64,000 nt of DNA from Burkholderiales bacterium (GTDB taxonomy: Bacteria; Pseudomonadota; Gammaproteobacteria; Burkholderiales; Burkholderiaceae_A): contig JAIXOP010000011.1 in NCBI GenBank assembly GCA_027486725.1, positions 62,001 to 126,000 on the forward strand, given 5' to 3'. The position numbers and the translations under genes were made by a program. Positions 9,303 to 18,251 of the stretch are shown in pieces. Within the stretch, counting starts at the first letter, position 1. Every line of letters starts with the position of its first letter. The notes below the pieces were generated by a model. That model did not search any database and had not been told where the DNA came from. It saw nothing but the letters and a program-made list of their open reading frames with translations.

Positions 9303-10093
9303 CACTGCGCGGTCCATCCTCCATCCATGCTCAGAATGGCGCCAGTGATGTTGGCCGCCGCCGGGGAGCAGAGAAACACGGCATAGGCCGCCACCTGCTC
9401 GATGGTGATGAACTGCTTGGTCGGCTGGGCCTTGAGCAGGACCTCCTGCTTGACCTGCTCCTCGGTCATGCCTCGGGCCTTCATGGTGTCGGGAATCTGC
9501 CGCTCCACCAAGGGCGTCCAGACATAGCCGGGGCAGATGGCGTTCACGGTGATGTTGCTGGTGGCAAGCTCCAAAGCCACCGCCTTGGTGAGGCCGGCCA
9601 CACCATGCTTGGCGGCCACATACGCACTCTTGAAGGGCGAGGCGACCAGCGCATGGGCCGAGGCGAGATTGATGATGCGGCCGCTGCCCTGCGCCTTCAT
9701 GGTGGGCACCGCCTTGCGAATGGTGTGGAAGTTGGAGCTGAGGTTGATCGCCAGAATGGCATCCCACCGCGCCACCGGAAAGTCTTCCACGGGCGACACA
9801 TGCTGAATGCCGGCATTGTTGACCAACACATCGAGCCGGCCGAAGGCCGCAATCGCTGCATCCATCATGGCCTCCGTCGCCTCAACCTGGGTGAGGTCGG
9901 CCGCGTCGTAGCGGACCTCCACGCCGTGCCGATCGGAGAGTTCCTTTTGGAGCGCAGCAATCTCGGCGGGATCGCCCAGGCCGTGGAGAGTGATGTTGTA
10001 GCCCTCGGCGGCCAATGCTGTGGCGATGCCGCGACCAATGCCGCTGGTGGATCCGGTGACAAGCGCTGCGGGGCGGGATGGGGCCTGCGCCAT
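9302..10093 (-). CDS. bdhA: 3-hydroxybutyrate dehydrogenase (SDR family)
   Basis: It is 263 residues from the ATG at 10093, which is preceded at good spacing by AAGGAG; upstream ATGs are not needed. It has a short-chain dehydrogenase fold with the NAD-binding TGSTSGIG near residue 12, NNAG, and the YVAAKHG catalytic Tyr-Lys pair after LASAHAL (Ser). The sequence resembles D-beta-hydroxybutyrate dehydrogenases closely, including the MTEEQVKQEVLLKAQPTKQF region before the C-terminal DGGWTAQ. The reaction is (R)-3-hydroxybutyrate + NAD to acetoacetate + NADH, used in PHB mobilisation. The phasin gene at 21.8 kb supports a PHB-storing lifestyle. Confidence 0.88.
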   Translation of the reverse strand: MAQAPSRPAALVTGSTSGIGRGIATALAAEGYNITLHGLGDPAEIAALQKELSDRHGVEVRYDAADLTQVEATEAMMDAAIAAFGRLDVLVNNAGIQHVSPVEDFPVARWDAILAINLSSNFHTIRKAVPTMKAQGSGRIINLASAHALVASPFKSAYVAAKHGVAGLTKAVALELATSNITVNAICPGYVWTPLVERQIPDTMKARGMTEEQVKQEVLLKAQPTKQFITIEQVAAYAVFLCSPAAANITGAILSMDGGWTAQ

Positions 10094-10121
10094 GGGGTTC
10101 TCCTTGGAAATATGGGAAATG

Positions 10122-11366
10122 CTAGCAGGCGCTGGATGAAGAACCGGGGCGGGATGCTGAGCTGCTGCCTGCATGGCGCCCGGCAACAAATCCGCTGGCC
10201 CAGGCCCACTGAAAATTGTGGCCGCCCAGGTGGCCCGTCACATCCACGCACTCGCCGATGAAATACACGCCGGGATGTGCCCTGGCCTCGCAGGTCTTGG
10301 GGCTCAAGCCCTCGGTGGCCACGCCGCCCCGCATCACCTCGGCCTTGTTCCAGCCGAGGGTTGCGGCGGGCCGAAATGGCACGCGCTGGAGTTGGGATCG
10401 CACCTGAGTGCGCGCCTGTCGGCCCAGCTCAGCCCAGCGGCGGGGCCGAATCTCCGGGTCGATGTGCTCCATCAATGCTGCAGCAAGTCGAGACGGAAGG
10501 CGCGCTTCCAGCATCTGGCCCACCGTCGATCGGCCCACCGCAGACTCATCAAAGGCCGCATCGGGCAGCCAATCCACCCAGAGCTCGGCGCCCTCTTCCC
10601 AAAAACTGCTCGCCTGCAGCACGGCGGGACCCGAGAGGCCTTTGTGCGTCAACAGCAGGTCCTCATCGAAGTGCCCCTCGCCGTAGCCGTCCCGAGAGAC
10701 GGCAGAGATCTGGACGGGCGCAGACACGCCCGAGAGGGCGCGCAGGGGCTCGCTGGCGGGGTCGGTGAGCGCCAACGGCACCAGGGCAGGGCGCGGTTCG
10801 ACGACCGACAGTCCAAGGCGACGCGCAAAGTCCAGGGCCCAGGCCGTGGCGCCGATCTTTGGCACCGGCAGGCCCCCAGTGGCCACAATCAAGCAGCGGG
10901 CGATGACCACCCCCCGGCTGGTCTCCAGTCGGGCCGGCTGCCCTGCCGTGGGTGGCGCGCAGTCCAGAACCTCCACCGGGTGGGCCAAAACAACGCCGTG
11001 GGCCCGACAGTCGTCGAGCAGCATGGCCACAATGTCTTGGGCGGAGTGGTCGCAGAAGAGTTGCCCTCGGTGCTTCTCGTGAAAGCCGATGCCCCGCTGG
11101 CGAACCCGTTCGATGAAGGCCTCGGGCGGGAAGGCGGCCAGCGCATGGCGCACGAACCGAGGGTCCTGCGAGAGGAAATTCGCTGGGCTGCAGTCGCGGT
11201 TGGTGAAGTTGCAGCGGCCACCCCCACTGATGCGGATCTTCTCGCCCAGCACGGGGGCATGGTCAAAGACCGCCACGCGGGCACCCAGTTCGGCCGCGCG
11301 CGCTGCCGCAAAGAGGCCAGCGGCGCCGCCGCCAACAACGGCCACATCAACATGGGTGGGGGTCAT
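10122..11366 (-). CDS. BaiN/HI0933-type FAD-dependent oxidoreductase
   Basis: It is 414 residues from the ATG at 11366. It opens with a dinucleotide-binding VAVVGGGAAGLFAA and, 35 residues on, the RISGGGRCNFTN motif typical of the HI0933/YhiN (BaiN-like) flavoproteins; the C-terminus has YFIGECVDVTGHLGGHNFQWAWASG, the second FAD contact. Length fits the family (about 400). The physiological substrate of most members is unknown. It sits 28 bases upstream of bdhA and may head the minus-strand run down to 5161. Confidence 0.85.
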   Translation of the reverse strand: MTPTHVDVAVVGGGAAGLFAAARAAELGARVAVFDHAPVLGEKIRISGGGRCNFTNRDCSPANFLSQDPRFVRHALAAFPPEAFIERVRQRGIGFHEKHRGQLFCDHSAQDIVAMLLDDCRAHGVVLAHPVEVLDCAPPTAGQPARLETSRGVVIARCLIVATGGLPVPKIGATAWALDFARRLGLSVVEPRPALVPLALTDPASEPLRALSGVSAPVQISAVSRDGYGEGHFDEDLLLTHKGLSGPAVLQASSFWEEGAELWVDWLPDAAFDESAVGRSTVGQMLEARLPSRLAAALMEHIDPEIRPRRWAELGRQARTQVRSQLQRVPFRPAATLGWNKAEVMRGGVATEGLSPKTCEARAHPGVYFIGECVDVTGHLGGHNFQWAWASGFVAGRHAGSSSASRPGSSSSAC

Positions 11367-11498
11367 GCGCCGATTATCCCGCACGGCCTCTGGCCAGGGG
11401 CTCGGTTGCCTGGGCGGAGTGCGGCCTGAAAACCAAAACCCCGAAGCCATCCATCGATACACTTCGAGCATCGCGGCCACCGCGACGACCGAATCCCG

Positions 11499-12170
11499 AT
11501 GCCCCCCAACCCCCCACTGCCATCGACCCCTGGACTGGTCGCCCCAGACTGGCGACAGCCCCTGGGCATTGCGCTCGCACTCCACGCACTGCCCCTGCTT
11601 GTTTGGCTTTGGGCGCCCCCCGCACCCACCCCGGTGGCCAGCTCGACGGCACCCATGGTTGCCCGCCTGCTGCCTTCCGACGCTTCGACCCTGGGCGGGC
11701 TGTCGTTGCCCCAGCCCATCGAGCGTCGATCCGAGTCGAGGCCAGCACCGGCGCGCCCCACCCCATCGTCGGCCGAATCCGCCACGGCAACGTCGGCAGC
11801 ACCGGCAACGTCCGCGACGTCGGCACCATCAACGACTTCCGCACCCGCATCGTCAGCATCTGCTGCAACACCGACCGCCGCGGCCAGCAGTGAGCCCCGG
11901 GTCGACGTGGATGCCTTGCAGAACCCCAAGCCGCCCTACCCCAGCCTGTCTCGTCGCCTGGGGGAAGAGGGCGCCGTGCTGCTGCGGGTTCGCGTCCTGA
12001 TCGATGGCACTGCGGGGGAGGTGCGTATCCTGCGCTCCAGCGGCTATCCACGGCTGGACGAGGCCGCCAAGAACACCGTGGCACAGTGGCGGTTCATTCC
12101 GGCGCGCCGCGGTGAACGCGCCGAAGAGGCCTGGGTCCAAATCCCCATCGATTTCACTCTGAAGAGGTAG
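11499..12170 (+). CDS. tonB: TonB-family energy transducer
   Basis: It is 223 residues. There is a short cytoplasmic start, one membrane span around residues 22-38, a low-complexity linker rich in Ala, Ser, Thr and Pro (about 50-140), then a C-terminal TonB domain beginning NPKPPYPSLSRRLGEEGAVLLRV and ending in the GYPRLDEAAKNTVAQWRF and FTLKR elements. The usual Pro-Glu/Pro-Lys repeats are replaced by an Ala/Ser/Thr linker. It is first in an operon with exbB and exbD; together they transmit proton-motive force to outer-membrane receptors. No receptor gene lies in the window. Confidence 0.88.
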   Translation: MPPNPPLPSTPGLVAPDWRQPLGIALALHALPLLVWLWAPPAPTPVASSTAPMVARLLPSDASTLGGLSLPQPIERRSESRPAPARPTPSSAESATATSAAPATSATSAPSTTSAPASSASAATPTAAASSEPRVDVDALQNPKPPYPSLSRRLGEEGAVLLRVRVLIDGTAGEVRILRSSGYPRLDEAAKNTVAQWRFIPARRGERAEEAWVQIPIDFTLKR

Positions 12171-12180
12171 ACACGCTCCC

Positions 12181-12888
12181 ATGGAAAACACAGCCCCCCA
12201 GCTTGGCTTCGGCCACTTCTTGGCCCAGGCCGATGCCGTCGGCCTGGCTTTGTTTGTTGTTCTGCTGGCGTTGTCCGTCGCAAGTTGGACCGTGATTTTT
12301 GGAAAGCTGCTCCGGCGGCGCCGGGCCCTGGCGGCGGAGGCCGCATTTGTGGCGCGGTTTGAATCTGCGGCCAACAGCAACGACGGCCTCCTGCAACTGG
12401 CAAAGGAGACCCAAGACACCACTGCCCATGGGGCCATCCTCGCTGCTGCCCTGGAGGCCGAGCGTTTTGCGCAGCAGGCCGAAGCCGCAGGGAAACTGGC
12501 CCACGTCGAGAGCGCCTCCGAACTGGTCAGCCGCTCGATTCAGCGGGCCCTCGACGACGCCCAGTCCGATCAGGAAGTGGGCCAGACACTGCTGGCCTCC
12601 ACCGCATCGAGCGCACCATTCATCGGCCTCTTTGGCACCGTCTGGGGCATCTACCACGCGCTTCTGGCGATTGGAGCCAGCGGCGAAAGCAGCCTGGATC
12701 AGGTGGCGGGTCCCGTGGGCGAGGCCCTCATCATGACCGCCCTGGGCCTGGCGGTGGCCATCCCCGCAGCCCTGGCCTACAACGCGTTTGCTCGGCAGAC
12801 CCGACTGCTGATTGGTCGACTGGAGCAGTTCGCCCACCTGGTGTTTGTGCGCGTGAGCACGGGCAGCATTCCCGCAGGGCGGCTTTGA
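12181..12888 (+). CDS. exbB: ExbB-type MotA/TolQ/ExbB proton channel protein
   Basis: It is 235 residues starting 10 bases after tonB. Membrane spans are near residues 17-40, 140-165 and 180-205, as expected for ExbB. The conserved TASSAPFIGLFGTVWGIYHALLAIG segment, followed by the GPVGEALIMTALGLAVAIPAALAYN span, forms the channel core. It is less likely to be TolQ because tonB precedes it and no tol genes follow. Its stop TGA shares a base with the exbD ATG (TGATG). Confidence 0.88.
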   Translation: MENTAPQLGFGHFLAQADAVGLALFVVLLALSVASWTVIFGKLLRRRRALAAEAAFVARFESAANSNDGLLQLAKETQDTTAHGAILAAALEAERFAQQAEAAGKLAHVESASELVSRSIQRALDDAQSDQEVGQTLLASTASSAPFIGLFGTVWGIYHALLAIGASGESSLDQVAGPVGEALIMTALGLAVAIPAALAYNAFARQTRLLIGRLEQFAHLVFVRVSTGSIPAGRL

Positions 12889-13313
12889 TGGCCTTCCATG
12901 TTCAAGCCCGAACGGGCCGCAATCAGCCCCAGGCCGAGATCAACATGATCCCGCTCATCGATGTGATGCTGGTGCTGCTGATCATTTTCATGGTCACGGC
13001 CCCCCTGCTCACGCACGGCGTGAAGGTGGATCTGCCCAAGGCCACCAGCCAGGCCGCCGACACGCCGCCCAAAACCATCCAGGCCTCCATCCGGGCCGAT
13101 GGCAGTCTCTATTGGGAGAAAGAGGCACTGCGGTGGGAGGCCCTGCCCGAGCGCCTCGCGGCACAGGCTGCGCTGGAGCCTCAGCCCGAGTTGCACATCC
13201 GGGCCGACTCGGCGGTGGCCTATGGCAAGGTGGCCGAACTGATGTCGGCGGCCTCGGCGGCGGGGATCACCAAGATCGGCTTCATCACCGCGCCAACGGC
13301 CCCAAAGCCCTAG
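12888..13313 (+). CDS. exbD: ExbD-type biopolymer transport protein
   Basis: It is 141 residues from the ATG at 12888 that overlaps the exbB stop. A single N-terminal membrane span, NMIPLIDVMLVLLIIFMVTAP, carries the essential Asp; the rest is a periplasmic ExbD/TolR domain with SLYWEKE and HIRADSAVAYGKV. It forms the proton-driven complex with ExbB and TonB. Confidence 0.9.
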   Translation: MAFHVQARTGRNQPQAEINMIPLIDVMLVLLIIFMVTAPLLTHGVKVDLPKATSQAADTPPKTIQASIRADGSLYWEKEALRWEALPERLAAQAALEPQPELHIRADSAVAYGKVAELMSAASAAGITKIGFITAPTAPKP

Positions 13314-13339
13314 GGTTCAGTACCCAGCCGAGCTCTGTG

Positions 13340-13363
13340 TGGGGTCGACCCATGTCGACCCCA
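13340..13363. terminator. Perfect inverted repeat between convergent exbD and ahpF
   Basis: The repeat has a 10-base perfect stem (TGGGGTCGAC / GTCGACCCCA) around a 4-base loop, placed in the 70-base gap between two converging genes. No T-run follows on either side, so intrinsic termination is only a guess; it could also serve as a transcript-stabilising hairpin. Confidence 0.45.
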
Positions 13364-13383
13364 GGGTCAGCCCCCGCAGATGC

Positions 13384-15003
13384 TTAGGCCGCCTTGGCAG
13401 CCTCGGCGGTCGTGGCCGAAAAATCGGCCTCGGACTCGACCGATGGGGCACTGTTGCGGATGAGGTAATCGAAGGCGCCCAGAGACGCCTTGGCCCCATC
13501 GCCGGCAGCGATCACGATCTGCTTGTAAGGCACGGTGGTGCAGTCGCCCGCAGCAAACACGCCAGGCACATCGGTGGCGCCGTGGGAGTCGACCTCGATC
13601 TCCCCGTACTTCGACATCGCCACAGTGCCCCGCAGCCATTCGGTGTTGGGCACCAGGCCGATCTGCACGAACACCCCCTCGAGGGTCAGCGAGATCTCCT
13701 CACCGCTCGTGCGATTCTTGTAGCGAAGTCCATTCACCTTCTGCCCATCGCCCGTGATTTCGGTTGTTTGGGCCTGGGTGATGAGGGTGACGTTGGGCAG
13801 GCTGCGTGCCTTGTTCACCAGCACCGCATCGGCCTTCATCTGATCGGCGAACTCGAGCACCGTGACATGGCCCACCACACCGGCCAGATCGATGGCGGCC
13901 TCGATGCCGGAGTTGCCCCCGCCAATCACCGCCACCCGCTTGCCCTTAAAGAGAGGGCCATCGCAGTGCGGGCAGTAGGCCACACCGCGGTTTTTGTATA
14001 GCTCTTCGCCCGGCACATTCACATTGCGCCAGCGCGCGCCGGTGGAGAGGATGACCGAGCGGGACTTCAACACCGCACCATTGGCCATGTGGACCTCGAT
14101 GAGTCCACCGGGCTGGGCGGCGGGCACCAGCTTTTCGGCGCGCTGCAGGTTGTGGATGTCCACATCGTAGTGGCGCACGTGGGCCTCGAGGTCGGCAGCG
14201 AATTTGGGTCCATTGGTCTCCAGCACCGAAATGTAGTTCTCGATGCCCAGGGTGTCGTTGGTCTGACCACCAAAGCGCTCGGCGGCAACACCCGTGCGGA
14301 TCCCCTTGCGGGCCGCGTACACCGCGGCAGCGGCACCGGCCGGGCCTCCGCCCACCACCAGCACCTCATAAGGGGCCAGGGCGTTGAGCTTCTTGGCGTC
14401 GCGCTCGGCAGCGCCCGTGTCGAGCTTGGCGAGGATCTCTTCGGCCGTCATGCGGCCCGAGGCAAAGAACTCACCGTTGCGGTAGACCATGGGCACGGCC
14501 ATGACCTTGCGCTCCTCGACTTCCTTCTGGAAGAGACCACCATCGATGATGGTGGTCTTGATGTTTGGGTTGAGGACAGCCATGAGGCTCAGTGCCTGCA
14601 CCACATCGGGGCAGTTGTGGCACGACAGACTCATGTACACATCGAACTCTTCAGGGCCCTGCAGGGCCTGCATCTGTTCGATCACCGAGGCCTCGACCTT
14701 CGGCGGATGGCCACCGGCCCAGAGCAGGGCAAGCACCAGCGAGGTGAACTCATGGCCCAGGGGGATGGCTGCAAAGCGCAGCTGCATGTCGGTGCCGCTG
14801 CGGCGAATCTGAAAGGATGGGACCCGGGGGTCCACCCCGTCGAAGGAGGCCGAGACCTTCTCCGACAGGGCAACGACTTCCTCGACCAGCTGCCGCATTT
14901 CGGCGGAGCTCGGCTCATTGCCAAGGGTGACGACGATCTCGATGGGCGCGGTGAGGCGCTCGAGGTAAGACTTCAGCTGGGATTTGAGGGAGTCGTTGAG
15001 CAT
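13384..15003 (-). CDS. ahpF: Alkyl hydroperoxide reductase subunit F
   Basis: It is 539 residues, a full-length AhpF. The N-terminal tandem thioredoxin-like domain has SCHNCPD (Cys128, Cys131); the FAD/NADH domain begins at [14 protein letters not shown] (about 216) and carries the second redox pair in AYCPHCDGP (Cys344, Cys347), then [14 protein letters not shown] and the C-terminal [20 protein letters not shown]. It passes electrons from NADH through FAD and both disulfides to AhpC. It lies 10 bases downstream of ahpC and is presumably co-transcribed from the OxyR-linked promoter at 15.72 kb. Confidence 0.95.
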   Translation of the reverse strand: MLNDSLKSQLKSYLERLTAPIEIVVTLGNEPSSAEMRQLVEEVVALSEKVSASFDGVDPRVPSFQIRRSGTDMQLRFAAIPLGHEFTSLVLALLWAGGHPPKVEASVIEQMQALQGPEEFDVYMSLSCHNCPDVVQALSLMAVLNPNIKTTIIDGGLFQKEVEERKVMAVPMVYRNGEFFASGRMTAEEILAKLDTGAAERDAKKLNALAPYEVLVVGGGPAGAAAAVYAARKGIRTGVAAERFGGQTNDTLGIENYISVLETNGPKFAADLEAHVRHYDVDIHNLQRAEKLVPAAQPGGLIEVHMANGAVLKSRSVILSTGARWRNVNVPGEELYKNRGVAYCPHCDGPLFKGKRVAVIGGGNSGIEAAIDLAGVVGHVTVLEFADQMKADAVLVNKARSLPNVTLITQAQTTEITGDGQKVNGLRYKNRTSGEEISLTLEGVFVQIGLVPNTEWLRGTVAMSKYGEIEVDSHGATDVPGVFAAGDCTTVPYKQIVIAAGDGAKASLGAFDYLIRNSAPSVESEADFSATTAEAAKAA

Positions 15004-15013
15004 GATGATTGCC

Positions 15014-15577
15014 TTAGATCTTGCCGACCAGGTCGAGCGAGGGGGTCAGGGCATCCGCACCCGGCGTCCACTTGGCGGGGCAGGCCTGGTTGGGGTTGGC
15101 AGCCACGTATTGGGCAGCCTGAACCTTGCGCAGCAGCTCATTGGCGTCACGGCCAATGCCGTTGTCGTGGATCTCGCAGAGCTTGATCTGACCCTCGGGG
15201 TTGATCACGAACGTGCCGCGCAGGGCCAGGCCCTCTTCCTCGATCATCACGCCGAAGTTGCGGGTGATGGTGCCGGTGGGGTCACCGATCAGGGGGTAGT
15301 TCACGTTCTTGATGGTGTCGGAGGTGTCGTGCCAGGCCTTGTGGGTGAAGTGGGTGTCGGTCGACACGCCATAAATTTCCACGCCCAGGGCCTTGAAGGT
15401 GTCGTAGTGCTCGGCCAGGTCGCCCAGCTCCGTGGGGCACACGAAGGTGAAGTCGGCGGGGTAGAAGAAGACGACCGACCACTTGCCCTTGAGGGTGGCG
15501 TCGGTCACTTCGATGAATTTGCCGTTGTGGTAGGCCTGGGCCTTGAACGGCTTGATGGTGGTGTTGATCAGCGACAT
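15014..15577 (-). CDS. ahpC: Alkyl hydroperoxide reductase subunit C (peroxiredoxin)
   Basis: It is 187 residues from the ATG at 15577 behind AAGGA. It is a typical 2-Cys peroxiredoxin: peroxidatic Cys47 in FTFVCPTEL and resolving Cys166 in ACPAKW, both at the expected positions. It reduces H2O2 and organic hydroperoxides and is re-reduced by AhpF encoded just downstream. A leader of about 135 bases separates it from the predicted promoter. Confidence 0.96.
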   Translation of the reverse strand: MSLINTTIKPFKAQAYHNGKFIEVTDATLKGKWSVVFFYPADFTFVCPTELGDLAEHYDTFKALGVEIYGVSTDTHFTHKAWHDTSDTIKNVNYPLIGDPTGTITRNFGVMIEEEGLALRGTFVINPEGQIKLCEIHDNGIGRDANELLRKVQAAQYVAANPNQACPAKWTPGADALTPSLDLVGKI

Positions 15578-15718
15578 GGTTTTCCTTGTAGAGTGGCTGT
15601 GAAGGGGATCGAAACTGCGTCCCAGGGTGGCGTGCTGCGCTGCGATGATCGCCCCGCACCCCATCGAGGGATGCAGGAGGTGCGAACAGCCTCGCGAACA
15701 ACCTCCGGGAACACCCTT

Positions 15719-15747
15719 AGTTTATTGCAATGCGTCAACAAAAACGA
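15719..15747 (-). promoter_or_regulatory. Predicted ahpC promoter
   Basis: On the minus strand, TCGTTT (15742-15747) directly abuts the OxyR-type site and is followed after 17 bases by TAAACT (15719-15724), a 4/6 match to the -10 consensus. A weak -35 touching the activator site is the geometry expected for an OxyR-activated promoter. Confidence 0.55.
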
Positions 15748-15784
15748 ATAGTTATTTCCTAAACCTTTCATTGAGACCGGCTAT
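15748..15784 (-). promoter_or_regulatory. OxyR-type binding site
   Basis: Four tetranucleotides spaced by exactly 7 bases are seen on the plus strand: ATAG (15748), CTAA (15759), ATTG (15770), CTAT (15781). This matches the published OxyR pattern ATAG-N7-CTAT-N7-ATAG-N7-CTAT at the two outer elements fully and at the inner two at 3/4 and 2/4. It lies between ahpC and the divergent copper chaperone gene, and the predicted ahpC -35 abuts it. Confidence 0.7.
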
Positions 15785-15813
15785 TCCGGCCTCCTCCGAC
15801 AGGATCCGCCGAC

Positions 15814-16353
15814 ATGAATCCCAGCCTGCCCCACACCCTTCGATCCCTGGCGACCATCGCCGCCCTGTCCCTGCTCTCGGGCCTTGCCTTGGCCCCAGTC
15901 ACCCTGACCCCGGCCGAGGCCAGCGGCTCGCGGGAGGTCCGCGTCGGGAGCCTGAAGTTCGAGCACATGGAGATCGGGGAAACGCGACCTGGGCAGCCCG
16001 CGGCCGGAGCCTTCGTCGAGATTGAAAACAAAGGCCGCTCCGGCGACCGGCTTGTGGGCCTGACCCTCGACAAGGCAGTCGCCGCCCGCGGCGAGATTCA
16101 CACCATGAGCATGGAGGGCGGAACAATGACCATGCGGCAGATTCCGGGCCTCGACATCCCCGCCGATGGCAAGGCGCGGCTTGCGCCCGGAGGCAACCAC
16201 CTCATGCTGATCGGCCTACCGCAGCCCCTGACCGCCGGCCAGACGGTTTCTTTAACCCTTCAATTCGAGAAAGCCGGTGCCGTGCCCCTGCAATTCGTGG
16301 TGGTCCCACGCGACAAGTTGCGCCGCGAAGGGAGCAGCAAGCACCACCACTGA
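15814..16353 (+). CDS. PCu(A)C-type periplasmic copper chaperone
   Basis: It is 179 residues with a signal peptide (hydrophobic 11-27, cleavage near AEASG). The mature domain has the PCuAC pattern: a His-Thr-Met and Met cluster (IHTMSMEGGTMTMRQ) followed by GGNHLMLIGL, the copper ligands of this cupredoxin-like family, and an extra His-rich C-terminus (KHHH). It probably delivers Cu(I) to the cytochrome oxidase CuA site or handles periplasmic copper. It starts 30 bases from the OxyR-type site and could share its control. Confidence 0.85.
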   Translation: MNPSLPHTLRSLATIAALSLLSGLALAPVTLTPAEASGSREVRVGSLKFEHMEIGETRPGQPAAGAFVEIENKGRSGDRLVGLTLDKAVAARGEIHTMSMEGGTMTMRQIPGLDIPADGKARLAPGGNHLMLIGLPQPLTAGQTVSLTLQFEKAGAVPLQFVVVPRDKLRREGSSKHHH

Positions 16354-16364
16354 ATGACGCTCGG

Positions 16365-16946
16365 CTAGCCGCGTTTTTTGGGTTTGTATTCCTCGATGCG
16401 GGTGGCCTCCAGCCGATAGCCGGTGACACCCTGAGCGGTCTTCTTGCGGCTGGCCTCCAAGACACCCTCGACCCAGATGGCCTCCATGCTGTTCATGAGC
16501 CGCTCCACGCGCGTCTTGCTGCCAGGTTCAATCAGCACAATCTGATTGGCGGGCGGCGGCGGGGTGTGAATGCAGGCCCCGAAATACGGCACCAGCAAAA
16601 AGCTGCGGCGCGGATCGCGCGAGGCATCGAGCGGGACCACAAACCCAGGCAGTCGAACCAGCTTGCCCAGATGGGTCGGGGTGGTGGGTGCCGCGTCCCA
16701 CTTCTCGCGCAGCTTGGCCATCGCCGTGTTGGCCGCCTCGGTGCCGTCTTGCAGATTGCCCGCGCGGCCCAGGGCCATCATCTCGGCCTGAATGCCCTTG
16801 GCCCACTCCCGATCGATGAGGTCATCCCAGGTGATCTCGGTGGGTGGACCACCCGCCTTCTGAGCCAGCGCCACCGAGGGCATGGCGAGAACCGAGGCCA
16901 GGGCCTGAATCACACGCCGACGGACCATGTCTTGGTAGGAGTTCAT
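16365..16946 (-). CDS. DUF3299 family exported protein
   Basis: It is 193 residues with an N-terminal signal-like stretch (RRRVIQALASVLAMPSVALA). The conserved core SFLLVPYFGACIHTPPPPANQIV, preceded by GFVVPLD, identifies DUF3299. The molecular function is unknown. It lies 30 bases downstream of an ABC permease and in one direction with an ABC ATPase and a ZrgA-type protein, an arrangement associated with zinc handling. The invariant Cys-Ile-His in the core could bind metal, which is inference. Confidence 0.8.
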   Translation of the reverse strand: MNSYQDMVRRRVIQALASVLAMPSVALAQKAGGPPTEITWDDLIDREWAKGIQAEMMALGRAGNLQDGTEAANTAMAKLREKWDAAPTTPTHLGKLVRLPGFVVPLDASRDPRRSFLLVPYFGACIHTPPPPANQIVLIEPGSKTRVERLMNSMEAIWVEGVLEASRKKTAQGVTGYRLEATRIEEYKPKKRG

Positions 16947-16976
16947 ACGGATTTCCAGTGGATCGAAGCGCTCGAG

Positions 16977-18251
16977 TCAACCACTCGGCGGGTTTAGGCC
17001 ATCGGCCAAGGACAATCGACTTGCCAGAAGGGCGGGGAGGAGCCCCGCCACCAGGCCCGCCAGCAACACAACCGCCATGGGCATGAGTGCCTCGGAAGGA
17101 ATCTGGCCCAGGGCCACACTCAGACCCAGCTGGCTGCGCAGGGTTTCCTCGGCCGCCGACAACAGGATTTGGTGGAGCCCCAGGCCCAGCACGAGTCCCA
17201 CCGCCACGACCCAGAACGCCTCGGCAACCACCAGGGCGGAAATGCCCCCCAGCCCCACGCCCACGGCCCGCAGAATGGAGAGCTCTCGCCGTCGGCCGTT
17301 TATGGCCACCAGCAGCACCGCGCTCACCGACAGCGCTGCCCCCACGGCCATGGCATAGCCAATGATGCGCAGGCTGGCCTCGGCCACCCCCAGGACGCGC
17401 CAGAGCTCGTCCAAGGCGACCCCAGGAAGCACCGCCATCAGCTCGGCCTCACCCAGCCGCTCGATCCGATCGCGAACGGAAAAAATCATCGACCGATCCG
17501 AGAGCCCGACCCAGAGTGCCGTGAGTTGTGCCGGCCCGGCACTGGCCATCCATGGCAGCCCACCGCCCGAGTGCAGCCATTCAAAGGCCTCCAGCGAAAT
17601 GAGGACCGCGCCGTCCACCGGCCCACCGGTGGGCGCCAGGACACCCACAACCACCACGGGAGCATCGCTGTGGTCCTGCGACAGAGGCCCCTCGGTGGCC
17701 TGCATGCCGTGGGTCAGAACCACCGAATCGCCCACCGAGAGGCCCAGGTCATCGGCCACCCGAGCACCCACCACGGCCTCGAGGATCTCGGCAGGAGCGC
17801 TGGGCTCGGCACGGAAGGCACGCCCATCGTGCAGTGCGACCGCCCTGCCCTGCACGGCATAGTGGTCAAAAAATGTGGCGTCGGTTCCCCAGACGGGATT
17901 GCCTTGGAAGGAGTCGCCCAGCTGCAGCGGCATGGCCCAGGCGACCTCGGGCAGACGCCGAATCTCCTCGAGCCTCTCGGCGGGGAAGTTGCGGGTGGGC
18001 TGTCCGATTTGAAATGCGGTGTAGAGCAGCAGCTCGGCGGGACTTCCCTTGGGACCCACAATGAGGTCCACACCGCTGACCGCCTCGGAGAAGCTGCGCT
18101 GGGCGTCGCTGCGCAGCTGAACAGTGCCAACCAGCAGCACCGTGGAGACCGAAACCGACAACATGACGAGCAGCAGGGCGGGCCAGCGCCCCCGGGCACT
18201 CACCCAGGCCAGTCGAAAGACCCACAGCATGCGATCCATGGCCAGACTCAC
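16977..18251 (-). CDS. FtsX/MacB-type ABC transporter permease
   Basis: It is 424 residues. One membrane span is near the N-terminus (about 25-42), then a large extracytoplasmic domain starting with VSGVDLIVGPKGSP, then three C-terminal spans (about 290-415) of the FtsX family. The first codon overlaps the ATPase stop (ATGA). It forms a transporter or mechanotransmission complex with the upstream ATPase; context suggests zinc-related transport (Zrg-like). Confidence 0.82.
   Translation of the reverse strand: MSLAMDRMLWVFRLAWVSARGRWPALLLVMLSVSVSTVLLVGTVQLRSDAQRSFSEAVSGVDLIVGPKGSPAELLLYTAFQIGQPTRNFPAERLEEIRRLPEVAWAMPLQLGDSFQGNPVWGTDATFFDHYAVQGRAVALHDGRAFRAEPSAPAEILEAVVGARVADDLGLSVGDSVVLTHGMQATEGPLSQDHSDAPVVVVGVLAPTGGPVDGAVLISLEAFEWLHSGGGLPWMASAGPAQLTALWVGLSDRSMIFSVRDRIERLGEAELMAVLPGVALDELWRVLGVAEASLRIIGYAMAVGAALSVSAVLLVAINGRRRELSILRAVGVGLGGISALVVAEAFWVVAVGLVLGLGLHQILLSAAEETLRSQLGLSVALGQIPSEALMPMAVVLLAGLVAGLLPALLASRLSLADGLNPPSG

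Noticed and set aside
9303-9767. N-terminal extension of the phosphodiesterase gene
   Set aside because: It lies wholly inside the bdhA-like gene in another frame; the signal peptide begins at 9302.
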